A stretch of DNA of 64,000 nt from Rhodoglobus vestalii. Its GTDB lineage: Bacteria; Actinomycetota; Actinomycetes; Actinomycetales; Microbacteriaceae. Below the pieces are notes generated by a model. It had not been told where the DNA came from. It worked only from the letters and a program-made list of their open reading frames with translations, and searched no databases. How positions within the stretch are numbered: position 1 is the first letter of the stretch; the number at the start of each line of letters is the position of its first letter. Below are positions 17,484 through 26,145 of this stretch, piece by piece. Where the stretch lies: positions 496,001-560,000 of the forward strand of contig NZ_VFRA01000001.1 of the NCBI RefSeq assembly GCF_006788895.1, given 5' to 3'. Position numbers and translations under genes: made by a program.

Positions 17484-18440
17484 CTACTTTGTGGGCGCTA
17501 CTTTCGGGGGAACGGCCAAAATTTCCCGCACAACGATTTCGTCGAGACACATTTGCTCGACCAGCGCATCGATCGTAGAAAACTTGACCATTCCGCGAAC
17601 GTATTCCACGAACTCGACCTCGACCCGCTTTCCGTAGATATCGAAGTCTTGATCAAGGGCGTGCGCCTCAACCTGCTTCTCCGCGACGCCCTCAAACGTC
17701 GGATTGTTGCCGATCGACACCGCGGCCGCATAGCGCGTACCGTCGACCACCAGCCACGCCGCGTACACCCCGTCGGCCGGGGTGAATCCCTCGGAGTTCG
17801 CCTCAAGGTTCGCTGTCGGGTAACCGAGTTCTCGACCGCGTTGTTGACCCAGCACCACGATGCCGCGCACGGAATGCAGTGTCGTGAGAATACGCCCCGC
17901 TTCAGCAACCTGGCCATCAGCGAGTAGTTCCCGCACGAACGTTGACGAGATGCGGCGACCTGCCTCGAGCTCGACGTCATCAAGAACCACAACCTCAAAA
18001 CCGTGCTCCTCGCCCAGCAACCGCAGCAACTGAACATCGCCGGTGCCGTGGGCACCAAAACGAAAATCTGCGCCGACAAGAATGACCCGAGTCGCGAGTG
18101 CATCAACCAACACCGTCTCAACAAACTCTGCCGCACTGACTTCGCTCAATGCGCGATCGAATGCAAGCACGAGAGTTGCATCAACTCCAGCCGAGGCGAG
18201 CCGTTCCAGCTTTTGTTGCTTGCTGACCAGAGGTTCGGGGCACGCCGTCGGATTCAGCAAACTCATGGGATTGCGATCAAAGGTCACAACAACGGAGTGC
18301 AATCCGCGCTCAGCGGCGACCTGCTCGAGTCGGGCAAGCACCGCACGGTGCCCACCGTGTACCCCATCAAACTTGCCGATGGTCACCGCAACCGCACCGA
18401 AGTCATTCGGTACAGCATCGATAGATTCGAACAACTCCAT
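17484..18440 (-). CDS. ribF: bifunctional riboflavin kinase / FAD synthetase
   Basis: Makes FMN from riboflavin and FAD from FMN. The 318-residue protein has the N-terminal nucleotidyltransferase domain (VTIGKFDGVHGGHRAVL, the HxGH-like motif) and the C-terminal riboflavin kinase domain (GRELGYPTANLE, with GVYAAWLVVDG after it). The frame runs upstream to 18491, but MELFESID at 18440 matches the usual start of the family and sits just inside the end of the preceding membrane protein gene, consistent with translational coupling in the truB-ribF run. Assignment is firm. Confidence 0.93.
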   Translation of the reverse strand: MELFESIDAVPNDFGAVAVTIGKFDGVHGGHRAVLARLEQVAAERGLHSVVVTFDRNPMSLLNPTACPEPLVSKQQKLERLASAGVDATLVLAFDRALSEVSAAEFVETVLVDALATRVILVGADFRFGAHGTGDVQLLRLLGEEHGFEVVVLDDVELEAGRRISSTFVRELLADGQVAEAGRILTTLHSVRGIVVLGQQRGRELGYPTANLEANSEGFTPADGVYAAWLVVDGTRYAAAVSIGNNPTFEGVAEKQVEAHALDQDFDIYGKRVEVEFVEYVRGMVKFSTIDALVEQMCLDEIVVREILAVPPKVAPTK

Positions 18441-18441
18441 G

Positions 18442-18855
18442 TCAGCGATTCTCCTGAGAACGACGCACCCGAGACAACCAGAACAAACCAAGGATGGGAA
18501 GCACTAGAGGCACAAACAGGTAACCAGCCCCAAACGACGACCAGACAGTATCGGCCGGGAACAGCACCGCATCAAAAAGGCTGAGCAATCCGACGGTCAC
18601 CACTCCCACGAGTTCGAACACGATCGCCACTACGGCAACCCGAAACCAGAGCTCACCCGAACGCACCAGGGCCACCGTGGCCACCACATACACGAGCCCT
18701 GCAACCCCCGACAGAAGATACGCAAAGGGAGCATCGTCAAACTTGGTAGCGATCTGAAAAAAGGATCGGGCGGTAGCGCCCAATGCCATCACCGCGTAGA
18801 CGGCGATGAGCACACGGCCAATGCCCGACGCGGTAGAAGAATTCTTGCTAGTCAT
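18442..18855 (-). CDS. small membrane protein, unknown function
   Basis: A 137-residue protein with about four hydrophobic segments (VLIAVYAVMALGATARSFF, YLLSGVAGLVYVVATVALV, FRVAVVAIVFELVGVVTVGL and LFVPLVLPILGLFWLS). I recognise no motif. It sits between another small membrane protein and ribF on the same strand with almost no gap. Similar proteins are found near truB in related actinobacteria, from memory; the function is unknown. Confidence 0.75.
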   Translation of the reverse strand: MTSKNSSTASGIGRVLIAVYAVMALGATARSFFQIATKFDDAPFAYLLSGVAGLVYVVATVALVRSGELWFRVAVVAIVFELVGVVTVGLLSLFDAVLFPADTVWSSFGAGYLFVPLVLPILGLFWLSRVRRSQENR

Positions 18856-18879
18856 CGCTTCAACTTTAGGTGCTGTGGC

Positions 18880-19248
18880 CTAGGCCAACTGCACAAACCA
18901 GATTTCGCTCATTCGGTAAACCATGACAGCGACCGATAGGCAGGCGACCCCCAAAATTACGCTACTCCACCGGTTGCGTTCAATGAGGCCCCACAGGATT
19001 GCCGCCGGCGGAATCAGGATGGCCGAGACCAGGTAGATCCAGAACTCCAGCGCGCTGCCCGTCGCAACATTGCCGAAGGCTGGCGCGATGATAGCCATCA
19101 CCAGTTGAACCACCAGCAGCGCCTCAACAAGCAGCGTGGCGCCAAGGGTGTAATCATTTGGTCGCACTCCTGCAAAGCCAACAGTGACCGCCGCCAAGCC
19201 CGCAATAACGGCCACGACAACCTGCACCCATACAAACCAATCAACCAT
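18880..19248 (-). CDS. small membrane protein, unknown function
   Basis: A 122-residue protein with about four hydrophobic segments (WFVWVQVVVAVIAGLAAVTV, LLVEALLVVQLVMAIIAPAF, FWIYLVSAILIPPAAILWG, SVILGVACLSVAVMVYRM). I recognise no family motif. The frame runs to 19284, but the ATG at 19248 overlaps the truB stop by 8 bases and has GGAAGG upstream, so the shorter start is preferred and coupling to truB is likely. Confidence 0.72.
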   Translation of the reverse strand: MVDWFVWVQVVVAVIAGLAAVTVGFAGVRPNDYTLGATLLVEALLVVQLVMAIIAPAFGNVATGSALEFWIYLVSAILIPPAAILWGLIERNRWSSVILGVACLSVAVMVYRMSEIWFVQLA

Positions 19249-20176
19249 TATCTGGCGCACCTTCCTGCACGACCGCTCGGACATCCGCCGGAAAATTCGA
19301 GAGGATGCGGGTGCGCCCGTTCACCACTTCGGCGAGACCAATCAGCCGCCCAGCAGGGTTCACTACGGCAATCGGACCGGCACCGACATTGCCCAGAGGA
19401 ACCTGCTGGCCCCGGGAAAGCTCGAACGATTGCTGGTCATTGAGCTCGACACTGTCAAAGAGTTGACCCGCAACCACCGCCGGGGCGATGAGGTGCTGCT
19501 CAAGATCATCGGCAAGAGTGCTGGCGCCGTCAACATGGAAAGGGCCCACTCGGGTGCGGCGAAGCACGGTGAGGTGACCACCGACCCCCAAGGCCGCACC
19601 CAGATCGCGGGCAAGCGCCCGAACGTAGGTACCCGACGAGCAGTCCACTCGAGCCTCAACGTCGATGTGCTCCCCTCGCACAACCTCCAGCACTTCGAAC
19701 GCTGAGACTGTGACGGCGCGTTCTGCAAGCCTGACTTCTTCGCCAGAACGTGCGAGCGTGTACGCACGCTTACCGTCAACTTTGATCGCACTGACGGAGC
19801 TTGGCCGTTGCATGATGTGACCGGTGAGCTGGGCGACGGCGGCCGCGATGTCTCGGTTGGTGATCGCACTCAGGGCGGCAGCATCCGCTGGTTCAGAGAG
19901 TTCCCCCTCAGCATCGTCAGTATTTGATGAGGCCCCCAGGCGAATGGTGGCAGTGTATTGCTTGTCAAGACCCACCAAGTAGGTCAGGAGCCGGGTGGCA
20001 TTGTTAGCGCCAAGCACGAGCAGGCCCGTCGCCATGGGGTCAAGGGTGCCTGCATGCCCGATTTTGCGTGTACCGACGGATGCCCGCGCCCGAGCTATAA
20101 CGCCGTGACTGGTGATGCCGTGCGGTTTGTCGATGAACAGGATGCCACTGGCAGGGTTGCGCGGAGCCTTAGCCAC
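19241..20176 (-). CDS. truB: tRNA pseudouridine(55) synthase
   Basis: Makes pseudouridine 55 in the T-loop of tRNAs. GILFIDKPHGITSHG starts the catalytic domain and GHAGTLDPMATGLLVLG carries the catalytic Asp; SSGTYVRALARDLGAALG is the third conserved block, and a PUA-like region ends the protein. I chose the GTG at 20176 (VAKAPRNP) because GGAGGAGG lies 7 bases upstream; the longer frame to 20224 adds a Pro/Gly-rich stretch unlike the family. Length of 311 residues is normal. It is followed by two small membrane proteins and ribF. Confidence 0.93.
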   Translation of the reverse strand: MAKAPRNPASGILFIDKPHGITSHGVIARARASVGTRKIGHAGTLDPMATGLLVLGANNATRLLTYLVGLDKQYTATIRLGASSNTDDAEGELSEPADAAALSAITNRDIAAAVAQLTGHIMQRPSSVSAIKVDGKRAYTLARSGEEVRLAERAVTVSAFEVLEVVRGEHIDVEARVDCSSGTYVRALARDLGAALGVGGHLTVLRRTRVGPFHVDGASTLADDLEQHLIAPAVVAGQLFDSVELNDQQSFELSRGQQVPLGNVGAGPIAVVNPAGRLIGLAEVVNGRTRILSNFPADVRAVVQEGAPDNG

Positions 20177-20323
20177 GACCGAACCTCCTCCACCCGCAGC
20201 CCCGGGTGGGCAGCGCAACAACATTAGCTAATTCTCTCGCACCTCACACCCGCCTCGACACCACCGGGCCGCCGTGACGCCGTGACGCCGGGCAGCGGTG
20301 ACAGGAGTGCATGGCGGTGCCCG

Positions 20324-20329
20324 TAGACT
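20324..20329 (+). promoter_or_regulatory. -10 box for leaderless panE
   Basis: TAGACT with exactly 6 bases to the ATG at 20336. Confidence 0.55.
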
Positions 20330-20335
20330 TTGGCT

Positions 20336-21343
20336 ATGCGAATCGGCGTCATAGGTGCGGGTGCCGTTGGCGGGGCTGTCGCCGGATTGCTTGCGCGTGC
20401 CGGCCATGATGTGGAGGTCACTGCACGCGGGGCCCACCTTGACACCATCCGCGCCTCCGGTCTGGCAATCACCGGGGTTTGGGGCGATAGCATCTCACGG
20501 TTGCGTGCGGCAGCAACCCTCACGCGCGTCAACGAACTCGTGATCGTTGCCACGAAAGCGCACGACGCAGAACAGGCACTTCGCGACAACATCACCTACC
20601 TCCGTAACGTGCCGGTCGTAATTTTTCAGAACGGGCTCGACTCTCTCGAAACCGCACACCGTGCTTCTCCTCGATCGGATGCGATTGGTGGCCTTGCTAC
20701 CTTTGCGTCATCATTTCTCTCACCGGGAAATATCCATGTCACCGCGGCGGGGCCCAGCTACCTCGGGGTAGCAGGCGACAATGATGTGCCAGCCCGATAT
20801 GCGGCACATATTCTCGATGCCGTCATGCCGACCTCCGTGGTCGCCAATTTCCGCGGTGCCCAGTGGACCAAGCTGGTCATCAATCAGGTCAATGCACTGC
20901 CCGCAATCACCGGATACAGCGTGCAATCAATCGTTGCCCACTCCTTGCTGCGCCGAGTGATGACAGCAAGCATGCGAGAGACGGTGAGAGTCGCGCTCTC
21001 GAATGGAATCCACTTCGAAACTCTGCAGGGTCTCAGCCATCGTCGACTGAAGAACTTCGCTCGATCACCACTGTGGATGAGCGAACTGCTGCCACGAGTC
21101 ATGGCCCGCCGCATGGGGAGCACCCCCAATCCCGGCTCAACCCTTCAGAGCATCAAGCGTGGCCAGCCCAGCGAGGTTGATGCCCTCAACGGTGCCGTCG
21201 TTCGTGCCGCAACGGCGAAAAGCCAACCCGCCGCAGTGAACGCGCTCATGGTCGAACTTGTGCACTCTGTTGAGTCCAGCGGAACATTTTTTAGCCCTGA
21301 CGACGTCGCCATACGGTACGCGGCACTAACACGTGACCGCTGA
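20336..21343 (+). CDS. panE: 2-dehydropantoate 2-reductase family protein
   Basis: An NADPH-dependent reductase of the ApbA/KPR family, 335 residues. The Rossmann motif MRIGVIGAGAVGGAVAGLLA opens the protein. ATKAHDAEQAL carries the Lys expected in this family, and WTKLVINQVNALPAITG matches the WxKLxxN block at the start of the C-terminal domain. The usual role is ketopantoate to pantoate in coenzyme A synthesis, but many family members have other substrates, so the symbol is provisional. The ATG at 20336 is leaderless; it overlaps the downstream mutY start by 11 bases. Confidence 0.8.
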   Translation: MRIGVIGAGAVGGAVAGLLARAGHDVEVTARGAHLDTIRASGLAITGVWGDSISRLRAAATLTRVNELVIVATKAHDAEQALRDNITYLRNVPVVIFQNGLDSLETAHRASPRSDAIGGLATFASSFLSPGNIHVTAAGPSYLGVAGDNDVPARYAAHILDAVMPTSVVANFRGAQWTKLVINQVNALPAITGYSVQSIVAHSLLRRVMTASMRETVRVALSNGIHFETLQGLSHRRLKNFARSPLWMSELLPRVMARRMGSTPNPGSTLQSIKRGQPSEVDALNGAVVRAATAKSQPAAVNALMVELVHSVESSGTFFSPDDVAIRYAALTRDR

Positions 21344-22271
21344 ACCCTCAGCCGTTGACGACTCAGCTGCTGATGCTTCAGCCGGTGGGCCCTCAGCGGA
21401 CAATGCTGGCACTGTATCGCGGCTAATCCGCGCGTGGTTCGTCGAGCACGGCCGCGACCTTCCGTGGCGTCGCGACGGGTTCGGCGCTTGGGGAATTTTG
21501 GTGAGCGAGATCATGCTGCAGCAGACCCCTGTTGCACGCGTCATCCCGCGACTCGAACAGTGGCTGGAACGGTGGCCCACGCCGGAGGCCCTTGCCGCGG
21601 CTGCTCCCGGAGATGCGGTTCGCGCCTGGGAACGCCTCGGCTACCCTCGACGGGCACTCAACCTTCATGCTGCCGCGACCGCGATCACGCACAACCACGG
21701 TGGCATGGTGCCCGAGGATGTCCCTTCACTGTTGGCGCTGCCCGGTATCGGGGAGTACACCGCTCGCGCCGTGGCCGCGTTTGCCTATGGCCACCGTCAT
21801 CCGGTCGTCGACACGAACGTTCGCCGCGTCATCGCCCGGGTTGTGCTGGGTCAGGGCGAAGCGGGGCCGCCGTCGACCCGACGAGACCTCGCCGCAATGG
21901 AAGAACTGCTCCCTGCTGACCCCACTGACGCTCAGTCCACAAACGCTGCGACCATGGAACTCGGCGCGATCGTCTGCACCGCGAGAAAACCGCTGTGCCA
22001 AGAGTGCCCGGTACGCGATTTGTGTCAGTGGCGTGCCGATGGTTACCCGGTGTATGAGGGAAAACGGCCGGCGCCCCAGAAACGGTTCGAGGGATCAGAC
22101 CGCCAGGTGCGGGGCCTCATCCTTGCCGAGCTTCGCGCGAGCGACGTGCCCGTAACTCCTGAAGAAATTGTGCAGGTGTGGCCTGATTCGGCACAGCGAG
22201 AACGAGCTCTGGATGGGCTTCTCAGAGACGGCCTTGTCGTACTCAGTGGCGCGGACTATGAGTTGCCCTAG
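21333..22271 (+). CDS. mutY: A/G-specific adenine glycosylase
   Basis: Removes adenine mispaired with 8-oxoguanine. In the 312-residue protein, E59 in SEIMLQQT is the catalytic Glu, LPGIGEY (136-142) is the helix-hairpin-helix turn, and D160 in VVDTNVRR is the catalytic Asp. The 4Fe-4S ligands are C215, C222, C225 and C231 (Cx6Cx2Cx5C). The C-terminal domain that reads 8-oxoguanine is short here, as in other actinobacterial MutY. The GTG start lies within the end of panE; the first 25 residues are Ala/Ser-rich and a later start is possible. The stop overlaps that of convergent rbfA in the sequence CTAG. Confidence 0.93.
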   Translation: MTAEPSAVDDSAADASAGGPSADNAGTVSRLIRAWFVEHGRDLPWRRDGFGAWGILVSEIMLQQTPVARVIPRLEQWLERWPTPEALAAAAPGDAVRAWERLGYPRRALNLHAAATAITHNHGGMVPEDVPSLLALPGIGEYTARAVAAFAYGHRHPVVDTNVRRVIARVVLGQGEAGPPSTRRDLAAMEELLPADPTDAQSTNAATMELGAIVCTARKPLCQECPVRDLCQWRADGYPVYEGKRPAPQKRFEGSDRQVRGLILAELRASDVPVTPEEIVQVWPDSAQRERALDGLLRDGLVVLSGADYELP

Positions 22272-22753
22272 TCGTCTTTGCTCTCGTAAACCGCGTCATC
22301 GTCGAAACCCGCTGCTTCTTCTTCGGCAGCATAATCGCGAGGCTTCACATAGGGGTCTTCGTCGCCGGCGTACTTCGCATCTTTCTTGAGCGAGCCGATG
22401 GACGCATCACGATGGTGCGCTTCGGTCAGCAGCGAGTCGATGAGGGCGGCGTTCTCCGGGATGCCGTCGGGGATGAACTCAATTGAGGGCGTCAGCCGCG
22501 CTGTGAGGTTCTTGCCCACTTCGCGGCGAACGAGCCCGGTCGCTGATTTGAGAGCCGCGGCGCTATCGATTCGCTCCTCGTCTGTACCATAAACGGTGAA
22601 GAAGACGGAGGCATGCTGCAAATCTCCAGTCACCCGAACATCGGTGATGGTGACAAACCCAAGCCGCGGATCTCTGATACCACGCTCAAGTGTCTTGGCC
22701 ACGATTACTTTGATGCGGTCGGCCATTTTCGCCGCGCGAGCTGCGTCAACCAT
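22268..22753 (-). CDS. rbfA: 30S ribosome-binding factor A
   Basis: Binds the 30S subunit and helps 16S rRNA maturation at the 5' end helix. The 161-residue protein has the KH-like core (RIKVIVAKTLERGIRDPRLG, FVTITDVRVTGDLQHASVFF) and RLTPSIEFIPDG, followed by an acidic tail of about 45 residues. The ATG has AAGGAGA close upstream. It lies 117 bases after infB, the gap being mostly a long perfect inverted repeat. Assignment is firm. Confidence 0.95.
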   Translation of the reverse strand: MVDAARAAKMADRIKVIVAKTLERGIRDPRLGFVTITDVRVTGDLQHASVFFTVYGTDEERIDSAAALKSATGLVRREVGKNLTARLTPSIEFIPDGIPENAALIDSLLTEAHHRDASIGSLKKDAKYAGDEDPYVKPRDYAAEEEAAGFDDDAVYESKDD

Positions 22754-22797
22754 CTCTTCTCCTTAACTATTCTCCACCTCGGGGTTACCCGTGGCGT

Positions 22798-22857
22798 TGA
22801 CGCCGGCCCCATCCAAGAAGCTTGCGGAGCTTCGCTTCTTGGATGGGGCCGGCGTCA
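22798..22857. terminator. 24-bp perfect inverted repeat between infB and rbfA
   Basis: Arms at 22798-22821 and 22834-22857 are perfectly complementary, with a 12-base loop containing a smaller GAAGC/GCTTC pairing. No T-run follows on either strand. It could be an unusual terminator, an mRNA processing or stability element, or a mobile palindromic repeat. Confidence 0.7.
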
Positions 22858-22870
22858 TAAGCCATCCGGA

Positions 22871-25705
22871 CTAATCCCGCGGCTTTTCCTTCATTTCAAT
22901 TGTCTCGATCTCGTCACCGATTTGGATGTCGTTGAACTTGCCCAATCCAATTCCGGCTTCGAAGTCGGTACGGACCTCAGTGACGTCATCCTTGAAGCGA
23001 CGCAGCGAGTCGATCGCTAGGTTGTCGCCAACGACGACACCATCGCGGATGACTCGAGCCTTGGCGTTTCGCGTGATCGTTCCCGATCGTACGATGACAC
23101 CAGCGATGTTTCCGACCTTGGAGGAACGGAAGATCTCGCGGATCTCTGCAAAACCAGACTGGACTTCTTCGAACTCAGGCTTGAGCATGCCCTTGAGTGA
23201 GTTCTCGACGTCTTCGAGTGCCGCGTAGATAACCGAGTAGAAACGTACGTCGACACCTTCGCGATTGGCGCGTTCGCGCGCCTTCGGGTCGGGGCGAACG
23301 TTGAATCCGATGATGATCGCGTTGTCTACGGTGGCGAGGTTGATGTCGCTTTCGGTAACAGCACCAACACCGCGGTGGATGATGCGCAGCTGAACTGAGT
23401 CATCAACATCAATCTTGAGCAGCGATTCTTCGAGAGCTTCAACAGCACCCGATACGTCACCCTTGATGATGAGGTTGAGCGATTCAACCTTGCCATCTTC
23501 GAGTGCCTTGGTGAAGTCCTCGAGGCTGATGCGCTTGCGGCTACGAGCCAGCAGGGCGTTACGCTCTGCCGCCTCGCGCTTTTCTGCGATCTGGCGAGCC
23601 ATGCGGTCGTCGTCGGTGACCAAGAACACGTCGCCGGCCTTGGGAACCGAGGTGAGACCGAGCACGGCAACGGGACGCGAAGGTTCGGCCTTCTCGACAG
23701 AATCGCCGTTTTCATCGAACATTGCACGAACGCGGCCGTAGGCCGTTCCGGCGACGATCGGGTCTCCGACCGAGAGCGTTCCCGACTGGATGAGCACGGT
23801 GGCAACAGCACCGCGACCCTTGTCGAGTTTGGCTTCGATCGCGACACCACGAGCATCCTTGTTGGGGTTTGCGCGCAGGTCGAGTCCGGCATCCGCTGTC
23901 AGAAGCACAGCATCAAGAAGCTCCGTAATACCGACGTTGTTGAGCGCCGAGACATCCATGAACATGGTCTCTCCGCCGTATTCTTCAGCTACGAGACCGA
24001 ATTCGGTGAGCTGCTGTCGGACCTTGGCCGGGTTTGCTCCCTCTTTATCGATCTTGTTGATCGCGACAACGATCGGAACGTTGGCTGCCTGAGCGTGGTT
24101 GAGTGCTTCAACCGTCTGCGGCATGATTCCGTCGTCGGCGGCAACCACCAGGATTGCGACGTCGGTGACCTGCGCACCACGAGCACGCATGGCGGTGAAC
24201 GCCTCGTGACCCGGGGTGTCGATAAAGGTGATCGGACGTTCGATGCCGTCGTGCTCTTTGACAACCTGGTAGGCACCAATGTGCTGCGTGATGCCGCCCG
24301 CTTCGCCAGCAACAACGTTGGCGTTACGGATCGAGTCAAGCAGTTTGGTCTTACCGTGGTCGACGTGACCCATGACGGTGACAACGGGAGGGCGGACGAT
24401 CAGTTCGTCATCCGATTCGTCTTCGAGTTCTTGATCGAGGTCCATGTCGAAGCCGAGCAGGAGCTCGCGGTCTTCCTCTTCAGGTGAGACCATTTCGATT
24501 TTGAAGCCGAGCTCGTCACCCAGGATGCCGAAGGTCGCCTCGTCGAGGGATTCCGTTGCGGTCGCCATTTGTCCCAGGTGGAACAGTACGGTGACGAGGT
24601 TTCCGGGACTCGTGTCGATCTTGTCGGCAAAGTCGGTGATCGATGCACCGCGGCGAAGACGAATAACTTCTTTGCCGTCACCGCGAGGAACGCTGACGCC
24701 ACCCAGCGACGGGGCTTCTCTCAGTTCAAACTCTGCCCGCTTCGCCCGCTTTGACTTGCGCGCCTTGCTCTTGCCGCCGCCGCGACCGAACGCGCCTGCG
24801 GTGCCACCACCGGGGCCGCGACCGCGACCGCCACCGGGCGGACGGTTAGGACCAAAGTTGTTTCCGGGAGCGCCGCCGGGACGTGCACCACCACCGGCTC
24901 CACCGGGGCGCTGACCGCCGCCGGCACCGGGGCCGCCGGGACGCTGACCGCCGCCGGCACCGGGGCCGCCGGGACGCTGACCGAAGCCACCGGGACGGGT
25001 ACCCTGACCGGGTCCACCCGGACGTGGAGCGCCGAGGCGTGGGGTTCCGGGGCGAGGCGCACCGGGACGAGGAATTCCGCCGCTGGCACCAGCACGTTGT
25101 GAGCCCTGGCTTGCGGCGTAGGGGTTATTGCCGGGGCGAGAGTTGCCGCCGCGCTGCATTCCCTGATTCGATGCGAAGGGGTTGTTGCCCGGACGCGGGG
25201 TACCCGGGCGAGGAATCGCCGACGGGCTTGGAGCAGCAGGTGTGTCGCCTTCGGGCTTTCCGCTGGCTTCAGCGGACGCCTTCTCTGCGGCCAAAGCCTT
25301 TTCGGCAGCCAAGGCCTGAGCTTGACGCTCAGCAACCGTCAAGGGTGCGGGAGCCGCGCCCTCCTCTGGTTCATGAGTTGGCTCGGGCGCCGAAACAGCA
25401 GCCGGCGCTTCGTCAGCCACGCCTGCAGGGTTCGGGGCACTGGGTGTTGGGGTCTTGGGCTTCGGCGCCGCTTTAGGCGCAGCCTTGGGCGCAGCTTTGG
25501 GCGCAGCTTTGGGCTTCTCCGGCTCTGGGGGAGCTTTCGCAGCGTCTGCCTCGAGGGCAGCTTTCAACCGTCGTGCGACGGGGGGTTCAATGCTTGACGA
25601 AGGGCCTTTAACGAATTCGCCCATTTCTTTGAGCTTCGCTAGTGCAGCCTTGCTATCGACGCCTGCTTCGGCGGCGACTTCGTGTACGCGTGGTTTGGCA
25701 GCCAC
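22871..25705 (-). CDS. infB: translation initiation factor IF-2
   Basis: GTPase that brings initiator tRNA to the ribosome. The 944-residue protein begins with an IF2N domain ([20 protein letters not shown]), then a low-complexity region of about 270 residues with AAPK repeats and Gly/Pro/Arg-rich stretches ([11 protein letters not shown] twice), a second IF2N ([17 protein letters not shown]), and the G domain with [16 protein letters not shown] and [10 protein letters not shown], followed by domains II-IV. The GTG start at 25705 has AGGAG just upstream, but this site lies in a 10-bp hairpin. It follows ylxR and nusA on the same strand. Confidence 0.97.
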   Translation of the reverse strand: MAAKPRVHEVAAEAGVDSKAALAKLKEMGEFVKGPSSSIEPPVARRLKAALEADAAKAPPEPEKPKAAPKAAPKAAPKAAPKPKTPTPSAPNPAGVADEAPAAVSAPEPTHEPEEGAAPAPLTVAERQAQALAAEKALAAEKASAEASGKPEGDTPAAPSPSAIPRPGTPRPGNNPFASNQGMQRGGNSRPGNNPYAASQGSQRAGASGGIPRPGAPRPGTPRLGAPRPGGPGQGTRPGGFGQRPGGPGAGGGQRPGGPGAGGGQRPGGAGGGARPGGAPGNNFGPNRPPGGGRGRGPGGGTAGAFGRGGGKSKARKSKRAKRAEFELREAPSLGGVSVPRGDGKEVIRLRRGASITDFADKIDTSPGNLVTVLFHLGQMATATESLDEATFGILGDELGFKIEMVSPEEEDRELLLGFDMDLDQELEDESDDELIVRPPVVTVMGHVDHGKTKLLDSIRNANVVAGEAGGITQHIGAYQVVKEHDGIERPITFIDTPGHEAFTAMRARGAQVTDVAILVVAADDGIMPQTVEALNHAQAANVPIVVAINKIDKEGANPAKVRQQLTEFGLVAEEYGGETMFMDVSALNNVGITELLDAVLLTADAGLDLRANPNKDARGVAIEAKLDKGRGAVATVLIQSGTLSVGDPIVAGTAYGRVRAMFDENGDSVEKAEPSRPVAVLGLTSVPKAGDVFLVTDDDRMARQIAEKREAAERNALLARSRKRISLEDFTKALEDGKVESLNLIIKGDVSGAVEALEESLLKIDVDDSVQLRIIHRGVGAVTESDINLATVDNAIIIGFNVRPDPKARERANREGVDVRFYSVIYAALEDVENSLKGMLKPEFEEVQSGFAEIREIFRSSKVGNIAGVIVRSGTITRNAKARVIRDGVVVGDNLAIDSLRRFKDDVTEVRTDFEAGIGLGKFNDIQIGDEIETIEMKEKPRD
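24909..24974 (-). repeat. 33-bp tandem repeat inside infB
   Basis: Two consecutive identical 33-base units (24909-24941 and 24942-24974), encoding [11 protein letters not shown] twice, in the linker of IF-2. A third partial unit follows. Such a repeat may vary in number between strains. Confidence 0.7.
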
Positions 25706-25711
25706 ATTTCT

Positions 25712-25737
25712 CCTGTCTGGGTCTGCTCCCAGACAGG
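25712..25737 (-). promoter_or_regulatory. hairpin covering the infB ribosome binding site
   Basis: On the mRNA strand CCTGTCTGGG and CCCAGACAGG pair perfectly around a 6-base loop. The 3' arm ends in AGG, part of the AGGAG site six bases before the GTG, so folding would hinder initiation. Confidence 0.6.
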
Positions 25738-25795
25738 GGCAGACCGCTAATTACGGACGGAACTCATTTAGAGCCGCTCATTAGTTGTCCATAGG

Positions 25796-26086
25796 TCAAT
25801 CAGCCTGTTCGTTAGGGGGCACCGGTTGATGCCCCGTCTCATATTCAGCTAACACTGAAAGAAGTGTTCCGGAATCCAGCGGCGAATTCGCCCTAAAAGC
25901 ACGCCCAAAAGCTCTGCGTTTGACCGCAGACTCATAACACGTGAATGTGGGGTGAAGCCACGCACCGCGACCCGGAAGTGCGGCCGAATAGTCGACCACA
26001 ATCGCACCGTGAGATGCGACGATCCTCAGTAAGGAAGATCTGCTGTCGCTCGCACGACAGCCAATACATGTTCTTACTGCCTTCAT
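25796..26086 (-). CDS. ylxR: YlxR-family RNA-binding protein
   Basis: A 96-residue protein of the YlxR (DUF448) family, with VRTCIGCRASDSR and the conserved PGRGAWLHPTFTCYE block. A homologue in Bacillus/Clostridium has been described as a regulator of the RNase P ribozyme (RnpM). It lies in its standard place between nusA and infB. The ATG is preceded by AGGGG. The last 15 residues are poorly conserved. Confidence 0.9.
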   Translation of the reverse strand: MKAVRTCIGCRASDSRSSLLRIVASHGAIVVDYSAALPGRGAWLHPTFTCYESAVKRRAFGRAFRANSPLDSGTLLSVLAEYETGHQPVPPNEQAD

Positions 26087-26145
26087 GATACCCCTACTCT
26101 CCGCACGCGCACTCCCCCGGAGCGGAGATGGCCGCGGTCGCGCGA

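Noticed and set aside
20281..20320. GC-rich CGCCGTGA repeats before panE
   Set aside because: Only two short units; no evidence for a site or terminator.
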